Below the pieces are notes generated by a model. That model searched no databases, was not told where the DNA came from, and was given only the letters and a program-made list of their open reading frames with translations. From contig NZ_JAUOQE010000032.1 of the NCBI RefSeq assembly GCF_030547545.1, forward strand, positions 1 through 47,692: a stretch of DNA of 47,692 nucleotides. The letters are read 5' to 3'. The DNA is from Amphritea sp. 1_MG-2023. Lineage in GTDB: Bacteria > Pseudomonadota > Gammaproteobacteria > Pseudomonadales > Balneatricaceae. Below are positions 9,768 through 20,728 of the stretch, piece after piece. Every line of letters starts with the position of its first letter. The stretch's first letter is position 1. Position numbers and translations under genes: made by a program.

Positions 9768-10037
9768 TATGGGTACTCCCTTTAAGGTGAAGATTGAAAG
9801 CGGCTGAATCTTACCGCATAGCGATTGGATCAGCGATTCCCCTCGATGTTTCGTGGGGCTTGAAATACGTAGATTGGCCGTCAAGTATCATAACGATAGG
9901 GCTGAGAGTGTTTATCATTCATTATTTCAGCCATTTATAATCTAGGTCACTAAGTATAATGCTTTATCTATAGGCGTCATCAAGAGGCATCTGTCATAAT
10001 AATGTCATTGTTTTCCGGTCAAATACCCCGCTTCTAA

Positions 10038-11060
<1,023 letters not shown>

Positions 11061-11108
11061 TATGCCATTATGGCGGAATAAATAGAAGAATAGCTGAAGG
11101 GGATGGAT

Positions 11109-13337
11109 ATGACCGAGCAGATAAAAGAACAGGCGAGGGAACAAGCCGCAGAGCCGCTAGCGTCGGACACGGTGCTAGCAGCTGCCGCGGATGATGACTA
11201 TCAGGGAGATATTGCGGCTCATGAAGCGTCTATTGCGCTGGTCGAAAGTCGTGAGGCTATTGCCATTACTGAGCCGGTTGAAGAGCCACCGCTCGATCTG
11301 AAGGCCCCTGAGCTTTACATCAACCGTGAACTGAGTCATCTGCAGTTTAATATCCGGGTGCTAGAACAGGCCTTGGATGAGACGCATCCGTTGATGGAAC
11401 GATTGATGTTTCTGCTGATCTTCTCGAGTAATCTGGACGAGTTCTTTGAAATTCGTGTGGCCGAGCTGATGGCGCAGCTGAAATACGGTCGTGAATCGGT
11501 CGGTCCCGATGCGCTTCACCCTCAGGTAGTGATGAATCGCATCGGCGAAATCTGCGGAGCACAGGTAGAGCGGCAATATAAGATTCTTAATGAAACGATC
11601 TTTCCGCAGTTGGAAAAAGAAAATATTCATTTTCAACGTCGTCGAGATTGGACGGATGCTCAGAAAGAGTGGATCCGTATTTTCTTCGAAGAGAAAGTTC
11701 AGCCCGTGGTTAGTCCGATCGGTTTAGATCCGTCACATCCCTTTCCTCGTTTGGTGAATAAAAGCCTTAACTTTATTGTTGAGTTGGATGGTAAAGATGC
11801 CTTTGGGCGGGAAAGTGGTTTAGCGATTATTCCTGCTCCGCGTTCGCTGCCGCGGCTGATTCGTCTACCGGATGAGCTTTGTGAGGGGGGTGAGAATCTG
11901 ATCTTCCTTTCTTCTGTTATTCATGAATTTGCCGATGAACTGTTCCCTGGCATGAAGGTTGAAGGGTGTTTTCAGTTCCGTATCACCCGTAATGCCGACT
12001 TAACCTTTGATTCAGAAGAGGTTGAAGATTTAGCGCGAACCTTGCTCGGTGAGTTGCATTCCCGCAAATATGGTGCGGCCGTTCGTCTAGAGGTGGATCA
12101 GCGTACCCCTGAAGGGCTGATTCGGTTCCTGTTACGTGAATTCAATTTGGATGAAGCGCATACCTATCGAGTCGATGGCCCGGTCAACCTGACTCGAATG
12201 ATGGCGTTACGCGATTTGGTGGATTGCCGACAGCTGTGTTGGAAGCCCTTTACACCGGGAATGTCTGGACGCTATAAGCAGAAAAATATTTTTGATGTAC
12301 TGCGACATAAAGATCAGTTATTACATCATCCATTTCAATCATTTTCGCCGGTTGTTGATCTACTGCGGCAGGCGGCCAAAGACCCGAAAGTGCTGGCGAT
12401 TAAACAGACGCTTTATCGTACCGGGGTAAATTCCGATATTGTCGATGCGCTGGTGGATGCGGCGCGTAGTGGTAAAGAGGTCACGGTAGTGATCGAGCTG
12501 CGAGCGCGTTTTGATGAAGAATCTAACCTGCAATTGGCGGGTCGATTACAAGAAGCGGGTGCGTTGGTGGTGTATGGCGTTGTCGATTTTAAAACCCACG
12601 CCAAAATGATGCTGGTGGTTCGACGTGAGGATGGCAAGCTGGTGCGCTATGCGCATCTCGGCACCGGTAATTATCATTCCGGCACTGCACGATTGTATAC
12701 CGACTATAGCTATATGACGAGCGATGCGGATGTGGGTGAAGATGTGCATAAGATCTTCCATCAACTGACCGGTATGGGCAAAATTCAACGCTTGAAAAAG
12801 CTACATAATGCGCCGTTTACACTGCATGCTCGGATGCTGGAAATGATTGAGCGGGAAGCCAAACATGGCAAGCAGGGTCATATTATTGTCAAAATTAATG
12901 GTCTGACCGAACCGCAACTGATTCGGGCGCTCTATCAAGCGTCTCAGCGAGGCGTCAAGATTGAACTGATTGTGCGCGGTATTTGCCGTCTGCGACCGGG
13001 TATTGTCGGGATTTCAGACAATATCTCGGTACGCTCTATTATCGGTCGCTTTCTGGAACATACTCGGGTTTATTATTTTGCCAATAAAGGTAAACCAGAT
13101 GTGTTGTGTTCCAGTGCGGATTGGATGGAGCGTAATATGCTTAACCGTGTCGAGACGGGTTTCCCGTTAACCGGTAAGTTGGCCGAACGGGTTAAGAGTG
13201 ATCTGGATCTCTATCTGGCCGATAACAGCCGTAGTTGGAACTTAAACTCAGACGGTAGTTATACCCTTAATAGGCCTGAAGAAGGTGAAGAGCCCATCAG
13301 TGCTCAAGAGGCGCTGCTGAGCCAGTTTAGCAGCTGA
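11109..13337 (+). CDS. ppk: Ppk1, polyphosphate kinase
   Basis: Makes polyphosphate from ATP. The protein has an acidic, low-complexity N-terminal extension (about the first 65 residues, rich in Glu and Ala), then the PPK1 N, head and two phospholipase-D-like catalytic domains. The phosphorylated His is in [18 protein letters not shown], with KTHAKMMLV upstream and the second catalytic His in [17 protein letters not shown] lies suitably before the second ATG (11109); an ATG two codons earlier (11103) overlaps that site and is less likely. It follows hemB closely and ends in a terminator. Confidence 0.95.
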   Translation: MTEQIKEQAREQAAEPLASDTVLAAAADDDYQGDIAAHEASIALVESREAIAITEPVEEPPLDLKAPELYINRELSHLQFNIRVLEQALDETHPLMERLMFLLIFSSNLDEFFEIRVAELMAQLKYGRESVGPDALHPQVVMNRIGEICGAQVERQYKILNETIFPQLEKENIHFQRRRDWTDAQKEWIRIFFEEKVQPVVSPIGLDPSHPFPRLVNKSLNFIVELDGKDAFGRESGLAIIPAPRSLPRLIRLPDELCEGGENLIFLSSVIHEFADELFPGMKVEGCFQFRITRNADLTFDSEEVEDLARTLLGELHSRKYGAAVRLEVDQRTPEGLIRFLLREFNLDEAHTYRVDGPVNLTRMMALRDLVDCRQLCWKPFTPGMSGRYKQKNIFDVLRHKDQLLHHPFQSFSPVVDLLRQAAKDPKVLAIKQTLYRTGVNSDIVDALVDAARSGKEVTVVIELRARFDEESNLQLAGRLQEAGALVVYGVVDFKTHAKMMLVVRREDGKLVRYAHLGTGNYHSGTARLYTDYSYMTSDADVGEDVHKIFHQLTGMGKIQRLKKLHNAPFTLHARMLEMIEREAKHGKQGHIIVKINGLTEPQLIRALYQASQRGVKIELIVRGICRLRPGIVGISDNISVRSIIGRFLEHTRVYYFANKGKPDVLCSSADWMERNMLNRVETGFPLTGKLAERVKSDLDLYLADNSRSWNLNSDGSYTLNRPEEGEEPISAQEALLSQFSS

Positions 13338-13364
13338 TATTGCTGTTAATTTCATGTTTAGTTT

Positions 13365-13389
13365 AAAGTGGCCTCGCGGGGCCACTTTT
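13365..13389 (+). terminator. Intrinsic terminator after ppk
   Basis: AAAGTGGC and GCCACTTTT pair around CTCGCGGG, forming a GC-rich stem with a short T run about 30 bases past the ppk stop. The rest of the gap up to 13623 shows no gene and should contain the promoter of the ABC transporter operon. Confidence 0.85.
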
Positions 13390-13623
13390 GCGTTTCGGCG
13401 TGGTTTTACTGCGTGTCTGAGGCTCGCAAGTCTATTTTTGTTTGCTTCCGAGGGCATTTTGTGGAAAATTGTCAGATTATAGAAGTTTCTGATAAGAAAC
13501 TTTCGGATAGCCGCAGATGATCCTGCCAGCTGACGCGTTACTGTGCTTGACGACATAAGCGCTATCCTTCACGTTATTTAGCCGTTATCAGCGGAATAAT
13601 GACTACCAGATGGAAGCCTGATC

Positions 13624-14397
13624 ATGGCGAATGCCCCAACAGCCCTGCTGCTGAACGATATTCATAAGTCCTACGGTGACCTTGCCGTCCTCAAGGGTGT
13701 CTCATTAACTGCTTATGATGGCGATGTTATCTCCATCTTGGGTTCCAGTGGCTCCGGTAAAAGTACATTACTGCGTTGTATTAACCTGCTTGAGCATCCT
13801 AGTCAGGGTGACATCACCGTGGGTAATGAAAAGCTGCAACTGAAGCCGGGAAAAGATGGCAATTTAATGGCCGTTAACCGCAAACAGCTGGAAAAGATGC
13901 GTTCTCGTATCGGCTTCGTGTTTCAGAATTTTAATCTCTGGCCGCATAAAACCATTCTAGAAAATATTATTGAAGCGCCGGTTCAGGTGTTAAAGCAGCC
14001 GAAAGCTGAGGCTATCGCGCGGGCTGAGCAGTTGCTCGAAAAAGTCGGCCTCGCGGATAAGCGCAATGCCTATCCCGATAATCTTTCCGGCGGACAAAAA
14101 CAGCGAGTGGCCATTGCGCGAACACTCGCGATGGACCCTCAGGTATTGCTCTTTGATGAGCCGACTTCCGCGCTCGATCCTGAGCTAGTCAATGAAGTAT
14201 TGGCTGTGATGAAAGAACTGGCTGAAGAGGGGCGGACGATGCTCATCGTGACTCATGAGATGCGTTTTGCGAAAGATGTATCGAGTCAGGTGGTGTTTTT
14301 GCATGAAGGTCAAATCGAAGAGATAGGGCCTCCAGATCAAGTATTTAATAATCCAAAATCGACACGAGTGCAGGCCTTTATGGCCAGCCATCGCTAG
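13624..14397 (+). CDS. Polar amino acid ABC transporter, ATP-binding protein (ArtP/AotP/HisP type)
   Basis: A 257-residue ATPase that powers uptake by the permeases encoded downstream. Walker [10 protein letters not shown] lies near residue 39, the Q loop is [11 protein letters not shown], the signature is LSGGQKQR near 157, Walker B is [11 protein letters not shown], and the switch His is in IVTHEMRFA. This is the PAAT family pattern. It is the first of four consecutive genes (ATPase, binding protein, two permeases). The order and similarity suggest arginine/ornithine or a related basic amino acid, but the ATPase cannot fix the substrate. Confidence 0.93.
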   Translation: MANAPTALLLNDIHKSYGDLAVLKGVSLTAYDGDVISILGSSGSGKSTLLRCINLLEHPSQGDITVGNEKLQLKPGKDGNLMAVNRKQLEKMRSRIGFVFQNFNLWPHKTILENIIEAPVQVLKQPKAEAIARAEQLLEKVGLADKRNAYPDNLSGGQKQRVAIARTLAMDPQVLLFDEPTSALDPELVNEVLAVMKELAEEGRTMLIVTHEMRFAKDVSSQVVFLHEGQIEEIGPPDQVFNNPKSTRVQAFMASHR

Positions 14398-14436
14398 GTT
14401 TTCAATCAATAAGACATACTATTTTAAGGGAAATCG

Positions 14437-15198
14437 ATGATGACTATTCGTAAATTGTTTGCCACCGTTGCGCTTGTTGCCGGTAGCCTGATGGCAGCAC
14501 AAGCGGCAACCGCTGAGGATAAAATTCGGATCGCAACTGAGGGCGCTTATTCACCTTTCAATATGGTGGATTCGAATGGCGAACTGATCGGTTTTGATGT
14601 TGAGATTGCGCAAGCTCTGTGTGCTCAGATGCAAGCTGATTGTGATATTGTGGCACAGGACTGGGATGGGATTATCCCGGGTCTACGCGCGCGTAAATAT
14701 GATGCCATTATTGCCTCGATGTCGATTACTGAAGAGCGCCTGCGGGTAGTCGATTTTTCCGACAAGTATTATTCCAATGTGTTGGCGTTTGTGACCCCTG
14801 AAGGTAGTTCTATTGAGGTCACTAAAGTGGGTTTGCAAGGCAAGACCGTGGGGGCGCAACGGGCCACGATTGCGGGTCAGTATCTAGAAGATAATCTGGG
14901 CGACGTGGTGGATGTCAAACTCTATGATACTCAGGACAATGCTTATCTTGATTTAGCCTCGGGCCGTTTGGATGCCTTGCTATCGGATAAATTTCCAGCC
15001 TATGATTGGTTGCGTTCAGACGAAGGCAATGGCTTTCATTTCCAGGGTGATGATATCGATATTAATGACGAAATCGGGATAGCTGTGCGTAAAGGCGATG
15101 CATTGAAAGACAAGTTTAGCGCGGCGATTAAAGCGATTGTTGCTGATGGCACTTACGCTAAAATCAATGAAAAGTACTTCCCATTCTCCATCTATTAA
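14437..15198 (+). CDS. Periplasmic amino-acid-binding protein (arginine/ornithine/lysine type)
   Basis: A 253-residue solute-binding protein with a Sec signal peptide of about 26 residues (hydrophobic core ATVALVAGSLMAA, likely cleavage after AQAATA). The mature part starts EDKIRIATEGAYSPFN, the bacterial extracellular solute-binding family 3 signature. Ligand-contact segments typical of ArgT/HisJ/AotJ follow: GFDVEIAQALC, DWDGIIPGL, ASMSITEER and KTVGAQRAT. Basic amino acids are the most likely ligands. Two ATGs in tandem (14437 and 14440) could serve as starts. Confidence 0.92.
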   Translation: MMTIRKLFATVALVAGSLMAAQAATAEDKIRIATEGAYSPFNMVDSNGELIGFDVEIAQALCAQMQADCDIVAQDWDGIIPGLRARKYDAIIASMSITEERLRVVDFSDKYYSNVLAFVTPEGSSIEVTKVGLQGKTVGAQRATIAGQYLEDNLGDVVDVKLYDTQDNAYLDLASGRLDALLSDKFPAYDWLRSDEGNGFHFQGDDIDINDEIGIAVRKGDALKDKFSAAIKAIVADGTYAKINEKYFPFSIY

Positions 15199-15262
15199 TG
15201 GTGTCTATAACCATTTTTATCACTGAGGCCGGCGCTGCTCGGCCCATTTTTTAGGGTATTTC

Positions 15263-15955
15263 ATGGACCTGCAAGGCTTTGGTCATCTCCTAATCTCCGG
15301 TACCTGGATCACCATTCAGCTGGCTCTAGCGAGCTTAGTGGTGGGATTGGTGTTTGGTTTGACAGGCGCTGCGGCAAAACTGTCGAACAATCGTGTCGCA
15401 CGGTGGTTGGCGACGGGTTATACCACGTTGGTGCGAGGTTTGCCTGAACTGCTGTTAGTGTTAACGATCTATTTTGGTGGCTCGCAGTTATTGATGTGGA
15501 TCGCCAGTGGCTTTGGCTACGATGAGTATATCGAGATCGGACCGTTTATCGCGGGCGTGGCGGCATTGTCGATCGCCTTTGGTGCCTATGCGACCGAGGT
15601 GTTCCGGATGGCGATGATGGAGATCCCCGCGGGGCAGTGGGAGTCGGGTCTTGCCTGTGGTATGAGTCCGCGGCGAACCTTTTTCCGTATTATCCTACCG
15701 CAGGTGTGGCGTTTAGCGATTCCTGGCCTCGGCAATCTATTTCAGGTGCTATTGAAAGATACCGCGCTGGTATCGGTTGTGGGGTTGAACGATATTATGC
15801 GTCAATCGCAGGTTGCCATCAGTGCCACCAAAGAGCCGTTTACCTTTTTTATGGTGGCGGCCTGTATTTATCTATTGCTAACAGCGGCCACGACCGGGTT
15901 TACCATGCTGATGGAATGGGTGGCTAATCCAGCTGCGCGGGAGAGTCGAGGATGA
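15263..15955 (+). CDS. Polar amino acid ABC transporter permease (AotQ/HisQ type)
   Basis: A 230-residue inner-membrane permease with about five hydrophobic segments and the ATPase-docking EAA-type loop IPAGQWESGLACGMSPRRTF near 122-141. It resembles the HisQ/AotQ member of the pair. Its last codons overlap the start of the second permease gene (ATGA), so the two are translationally coupled and likely form a heterodimer. Confidence 0.92.
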   Translation: MDLQGFGHLLISGTWITIQLALASLVVGLVFGLTGAAAKLSNNRVARWLATGYTTLVRGLPELLLVLTIYFGGSQLLMWIASGFGYDEYIEIGPFIAGVAALSIAFGAYATEVFRMAMMEIPAGQWESGLACGMSPRRTFFRIILPQVWRLAIPGLGNLFQVLLKDTALVSVVGLNDIMRQSQVAISATKEPFTFFMVAACIYLLLTAATTGFTMLMEWVANPAARESRG

Positions 15956-16701
15956 CCTGGGAATGGAGTGTGATCTGGCAATACCTTCCCCGCTTAATGG
16001 AAGGTGCTTGGCTGACGCTGGAGTTAGTGTTGATCTCGGGTCTGATCGGTATTGCCCTAGCGATACCCCTGTCTCTGATGCGCGCTTCCTCACAGTTTTG
16101 GCTCAAGGCTTTGCCTTTTACTTATATTTATTTCTTTCGTGGTACGCCGCTGCTGGTACAGATCTTTCTGGTTTACTATGGCGCGTCGCAGTTTGAGTTT
16201 GTGCGTGAATCGATCCTTTGGCCAATCCTTAAACAGCCTTATTGGTGTGCCATTATCGCGTTTAGTCTGAACACGGCGGCTTATAGTGCCGAACTGTTTC
16301 GCAGTGCGATTCAGGCGATACCTGTCGGTGAAATTGAAGCGGCGGAAGCGATGGGGATGAGTAAGCCGGTGCAGGTGAGGCGTATTATTCTGCCGCGCGC
16401 GTTTGGTATTGCCTTACCCGCTTACGGTAACGAGGTGATTCTAATGCTCAAAGGGAGTGCGTTAGCCAGTACCATTACCCTGTTGGATCTGACCGGCATG
16501 GCACGCACCATCATTGCTCGCACCTATACGCCACTGGAGATGTTTTTGGCCGCCGGGTTGGTGTATCTGGCGATTAGTGCGCTGATTATTGGGTTGTTCC
16601 GTTTTATGGAATATCGCTTTAACCGCTATCAGTATTATCATCATACCGATACGCCCAAAGGGTTGGATGCGCAGTTACGCGACCCTCATATCGATCAGTA
16701 G
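15952..16701 (+). CDS. Polar amino acid ABC transporter permease (AotM/HisM type)
   Basis: A 249-residue permease with several membrane helices. It has the docking loop IPVGEIEAAEAMGMSKPVQV near 120-139 and the HisM-like segment YFFRGTPLLVQIF near 60-72. It ends the four-gene transporter operon. The stop is only three bases from the stop of the convergent SDR gene, leaving no room for a terminator between them. Confidence 0.92.
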   Translation: MTWEWSVIWQYLPRLMEGAWLTLELVLISGLIGIALAIPLSLMRASSQFWLKALPFTYIYFFRGTPLLVQIFLVYYGASQFEFVRESILWPILKQPYWCAIIAFSLNTAAYSAELFRSAIQAIPVGEIEAAEAMGMSKPVQVRRIILPRAFGIALPAYGNEVILMLKGSALASTITLLDLTGMARTIIARTYTPLEMFLAAGLVYLAISALIIGLFRFMEYRFNRYQYYHHTDTPKGLDAQLRDPHIDQ

Positions 16702-16704
16702 TCA

Positions 16705-17577
16705 TCACCGCTGCCGTTTAAAGGTTTTGATCAGTTCAGGGTATCCGGCTTGATAGTCTGGATACTTGAACTGATAACCTGATTGTTTGATGCGTGTATT
16801 GCGGCAGCGTTTGCTACCGATGGTGCGCCGTGCTGATCGCTCCGTTATCTCAACCCCCAATTGCTGTGCTAGCCAGTCGCTGACTTCATCTAAGGGGGCG
16901 GGGGTATCATCGCTGACCAGATAGCATGTTAACAATGGCTGTTGCTGTGAGAGATGATATAGATATGCCAAGGCACCGACGCAATCGTCGCGGTGCACTC
17001 GGTTGCTATAACGTGGCGGAGTACTCGGATAACCGATGCCGCGATTAACCTGTCCCAGCATATAATTTCGTCCCGGCCCGTAGATGCCACTAAAACGGAC
17101 GACGGTGGCGGGGATATCGCTGTCTAAGGCGATCTTTTCAGCGGCGAGCATAATGCGGCCAGAAAAATTGTCCGGTTCGGTGACGCTATTTTCATCTACC
17201 CATTCATCATGCTGTTGATGATAGACTGCGGTACTAGAGATAAAAAACAGTTGCCGAGGTTGAATGGCTTGCTGATGTAATGCGTTGAGTAGATTCTGCA
17301 GGCCTTGAGGGTAGGCCTGTTGATAGACAGTCTCATCTCGGCGACCGGCTGAGACGATATAAAATACGCTGTCAATTGCTTGTGGTAAGGCTGACAGCGT
17401 GTCAGGCTGACTTAAATCAGCGGTAATGCCTTGGATGCCTTGCGGTAGCTGAGATATATTACGACGCAGGCCAACTACTGAATGCCCTTGGGCTACTAGG
17501 TTGAGTCCCAGTTGACTGCCGATATCGCCGCAACCAGCGATTAGAATCTGATCCCTGTTTAATTTATGCTTCACCAT
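16705..17577 (-). CDS. NAD(P)-binding epimerase/SDR family protein (YeeZ-like)
   Basis: A 290-residue Rossmann protein of the extended/atypical SDR group. The nucleotide loop IAGCGDIGSQLG is near residues 12-23, and a strand ends FYIVSAGRRD. A serine-rich active-site strand FFISSTAVY precedes a degenerate catalytic region in which the usual YxxxK is not clear. Similarity to E. coli YeeZ is my best recall; the substrate is unknown. Start: CAGGAT seven bases before the ATG. It is divergent from oxyR with only 50 bases between the starts, so the promoters must overlap, which could place it under OxyR influence (inference). Confidence 0.8.
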   Translation of the reverse strand: MVKHKLNRDQILIAGCGDIGSQLGLNLVAQGHSVVGLRRNISQLPQGIQGITADLSQPDTLSALPQAIDSVFYIVSAGRRDETVYQQAYPQGLQNLLNALHQQAIQPRQLFFISSTAVYHQQHDEWVDENSVTEPDNFSGRIMLAAEKIALDSDIPATVVRFSGIYGPGRNYMLGQVNRGIGYPSTPPRYSNRVHRDDCVGALAYLYHLSQQQPLLTCYLVSDDTPAPLDEVSDWLAQQLGVEITERSARRTIGSKRCRNTRIKQSGYQFKYPDYQAGYPELIKTFKRQR

Positions 17578-17627
17578 ACTTATCCTGTATCAGGTTGAGT
17601 GAGTATCATAACAAAGGAAAGCCGCCT

Positions 17628-18539
17628 ATGACTCTTACCGAGTTACGTTACATCGTTACTCTAGCCCAAGAACAGCATTTCGGTCGTGCTGCTGAACGCT
17701 GCTTCGTCAGTCAGCCGACGCTGAGTATTGCCGTTAAAAAGCTGGAGGATGAGTTGGGTACCGCATTATTTGAACGGAGTAAGCATGCGGTTCGGGTGAC
17801 GCCGGTAGGACAAAAAGTGGTGCGTCAGGCACAGACCGTGCTGGAACAAGCGGAATCGATTAAAGATATGGCGCAAGAGGGTAAGGATCAGCTGGCTAGC
17901 CCGTTGCGCGTCGGCGCGATCTATACCATCGGGCCTTATCTGTTTCCGCAGTTGGTGCCCGAGTTACAAAAGCGAGCACCGAAAATGCCGCTCTATATCG
18001 AAGAAAATTTCACCGAAAATTTGCGTCCTAAAATTCGCAATGGTGAGTTGGATGCCATTATCGTTGCGTTACCGTTTGATGAGGCCGATATTCTCACGCG
18101 GCCGCTGTATGACGAACCGTTTATGATGTTACTGCCTAAGGATCATGCCTTGGCGAGTAAAGATCAGATCGATAGTCAGACGCTGCATGAGCAAGATCAA
18201 GATCTCCTCTTGCTGGGTGAAGGACACTGTTTTCGCGATCAGATCTTGGAGGCTTGTCCAACGCTCTCTCACGGCTCTGATAAGCATACCATCACCGAGG
18301 GTAGCTCGCTGGAAACCATCCGCATGATGGTCGCCTCAGGGCTCGGGGCGAGTGTGATTCCGAAGTCGGCTACCGGTGGCTACTATCAATCGGATATGGT
18401 CGTGACCAAACCCTTCAAAGCACCGCCACCGGTACGTACTGTGGGTATTGCTTGGCGCGCTAGTTTTCCGCGGCCGCAGGCGATCGATTTGTTGATTGAA
18501 GCACTCAACAACTGTGCGGTCGCAGAACATAAACATTGA
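17628..18539 (+). CDS. oxyR: OxyR, hydrogen-peroxide-sensing LysR-type regulator
   Basis: A 303-residue LysR-family activator. The winged HTH lies at about 1-60 (MTLTELRYIVTLAQEQHFG), followed by the substrate-binding-like domain. Two redox cysteines in GEGHCFRDQILEACP (Cys201 and Cys210) match the peroxide-reactive pair of OxyR (Cys199/208 in E. coli), so disulfide switching is expected. The start is fixed by AAAGGAAA seven bases upstream; an 11-codon longer frame lacks support. recG follows after 14 bases, an order that I recall from Pseudomonas. Confidence 0.95.
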   Translation: MTLTELRYIVTLAQEQHFGRAAERCFVSQPTLSIAVKKLEDELGTALFERSKHAVRVTPVGQKVVRQAQTVLEQAESIKDMAQEGKDQLASPLRVGAIYTIGPYLFPQLVPELQKRAPKMPLYIEENFTENLRPKIRNGELDAIIVALPFDEADILTRPLYDEPFMMLLPKDHALASKDQIDSQTLHEQDQDLLLLGEGHCFRDQILEACPTLSHGSDKHTITEGSSLETIRMMVASGLGASVIPKSATGGYYQSDMVVTKPFKAPPPVRTVGIAWRASFPRPQAIDLLIEALNNCAVAEHKH

Positions 18540-18553
18540 TATAAACGGCTGAT

Positions 18554-20635
18554 ATGAACCGACATAGCCTCGCACAATTGCCGGTCACGGAACTGAAAGG
18601 TGTCGGGGCGGCATTGCAAGAGAAGTTAGCTAAGTTAGATATCCATACGTTACAGGATCTGCTGTTTCATCTACCGCTGCGCTATCAGGATCGCACCCGT
18701 ATTATGCCCATTGGCGGTCTACGTCCAGGGGATGAGGGCGTGATCGAAGGTGAAGTGAAAGGCGCGGATATTGTCATGGGACGGCGGCGCAGTCTGGTGT
18801 GTCGATTACAGGATGGCAGCGGCACCATTACGTTGCGTTTTTTTCACTTCTCGGCGGCGCAAAAAAATAGCTTAAAAGTGGGCACCCGCATCCGTTGCTT
18901 TGGTGAAATTCGTACGGGAGCCAGCGGTTTGGAGATCTACCATCCAGAATATCGCCGCCTAGATGAGAGCGTGGTTACTCCGGTAGAGGAAAGTTTGACG
19001 CCGATCTATCCGACTACCGAAGGTATTAATCAGGCTCGTTTTCGAGGCTTAACGGATGGTGCGTTGGCCTATTTAGCCAAAGGTTCATTGACAGAATTAA
19101 TTCCCGAGCACTTGCGACAGCAGTGGCGGCTCCCCTGTTTGAATGAGGCGGTGAGTTATCTTCACCGGCCACCGGTGGATGCCGATCAAGCGCAGTTACT
19201 CGATGGCTATCATCCGGCTCAACGGCGACTCGCCTTCGAAGAGTTGTTGGCGCATCACCTCTCTCTGATTAAGTTACGTCAGCGAACTCGACAGTTAGGC
19301 GCCCCAGAGCTAGCAAACAGTCATCAATATCAAACGGCTTTTCTGCAGCAATTACCCTTTCCATTAACCGGTGCGCAACAGCGAGTCAGTCAAGAGATTA
19401 GCGCTGATCTGTGTCAGCCCTATCCGATGCTACGGTTGGTGCAGGGAGATGTGGGTTCGGGTAAAACCGTGGTGGCTGCGCTGGCGGCATTGCAGGCGGT
19501 TGAAGGAGGCTTTCAGGCGGCGGTGATGGCGCCCACCGAGATTTTAGCCGAGCAGCACTTTATTAGTTTTACTCATTGGCTCGAGCCGTTAGGGCTGAAA
19601 GTAGCGTGGTTGGCGGGCAAGCTGAAAGGTAAAAAACGTCAGGCCCAGCTAGAGGTGATCAGTGATGGCTCGGCACAGGTCGTCGTCGGCACCCACGCGT
19701 TATTTCAAGATGAGGTTCACTTTGCCAATCTTGGGTTGGTGGTGGTGGATGAGCAACACCGTTTTGGTGTGCATCAGCGCTTAGCCTTGCGAGAAAAGGG
19801 CCGCACCGATCATCGGGCTCCTCATCAGTTGATTATGACCGCGACCCCGATACCGCGAACGTTAACCATGAGTGCCTATGCCGATCTGGATTGTTCCGTG
19901 ATTGATGAATTGCCTCCAGGACGAACGCCGGTGAATACGGTGGTCATTTCCGATCAGCGTCGTTCTGAAGTGGTTGAACGAGTGCGTCAGGCCTGCGGTC
20001 AGGGACGTCAAGTTTACTGGGTGTGCACGTTGATAGAGGAGTCTGAAGCGCTGCAGTGTCAGGCGGCGGAAGTAACCGAAGCCGAGCTACGAGAAGCGTT
20101 ACCTGAATTACGGGTCGGTTTAATTCATGGGCGCATGAAACCGACGGAGAAAACCGCCATTATGGCACGCTATAAAGCCGCCGAACTCGATCTATTAGTA
20201 GCGACCACCGTTATAGAGGTGGGCGTAGATGTGCCGAATGCCTCGGTAATGATTATCGAAAATCCTGAACGCCTTGGGCTGGCTCAGTTACATCAGTTAC
20301 GGGGTCGTGTGGGACGAGGCTCGGTCGAGAGTTTTTGTCTGTTGATGTATCATGCGCCCCTATCGCAACAGGGACGTGAACGCTTAGCGGTGATGCGCGA
20401 AACCACTGATGGTTTTCGGATTGCGGAAAAAGATTTACAACTGCGCGGGCCAGGCGAAGTGCTAGGCACGCGGCAAACCGGCATGATGTCATTTAAGGTG
20501 GCGGACTTACAGCGGGATGCTGATCTATTAACCCGAGTGAAGCAGGTGGCGGGACAAGTGATGTCGGATCCGCAGTTGAGTGATGCCATTATTCAGCGTT
20601 GGTTAGGTCGCGATGAACGCTATGCCAGTGTCTAA
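18554..20635 (+). CDS. recG: RecG, ATP-dependent DNA helicase
   Basis: A 693-residue branch-migrating helicase that remodels stalled forks and Holliday junctions. The N-terminal wedge (OB fold, about 60-150) is followed by two RecA-like domains: motif I GDVGSGKTVVA near 297, motif II VDEQHRFGVHQR (DEQH variant normal for RecG), motif III TATPIPRTL, and motif VI HQLRGRVGRG near 578. The C-terminal GPGEVLGTRQTG segment is typical of RecG. It is probably cotranscribed with oxyR. Confidence 0.97.
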   Translation: MNRHSLAQLPVTELKGVGAALQEKLAKLDIHTLQDLLFHLPLRYQDRTRIMPIGGLRPGDEGVIEGEVKGADIVMGRRRSLVCRLQDGSGTITLRFFHFSAAQKNSLKVGTRIRCFGEIRTGASGLEIYHPEYRRLDESVVTPVEESLTPIYPTTEGINQARFRGLTDGALAYLAKGSLTELIPEHLRQQWRLPCLNEAVSYLHRPPVDADQAQLLDGYHPAQRRLAFEELLAHHLSLIKLRQRTRQLGAPELANSHQYQTAFLQQLPFPLTGAQQRVSQEISADLCQPYPMLRLVQGDVGSGKTVVAALAALQAVEGGFQAAVMAPTEILAEQHFISFTHWLEPLGLKVAWLAGKLKGKKRQAQLEVISDGSAQVVVGTHALFQDEVHFANLGLVVVDEQHRFGVHQRLALREKGRTDHRAPHQLIMTATPIPRTLTMSAYADLDCSVIDELPPGRTPVNTVVISDQRRSEVVERVRQACGQGRQVYWVCTLIEESEALQCQAAEVTEAELREALPELRVGLIHGRMKPTEKTAIMARYKAAELDLLVATTVIEVGVDVPNASVMIIENPERLGLAQLHQLRGRVGRGSVESFCLLMYHAPLSQQGRERLAVMRETTDGFRIAEKDLQLRGPGEVLGTRQTGMMSFKVADLQRDADLLTRVKQVAGQVMSDPQLSDAIIQRWLGRDERYASV

Positions 20636-20728
20636 TGGCTTTGTCAGTCAACGGTTAGCGGCGTTGACCGATGTGGCGCTATCCAATGTTAATTCCCAGT
20701 GTCTTTATCGACCCATGATGAGAGATCT

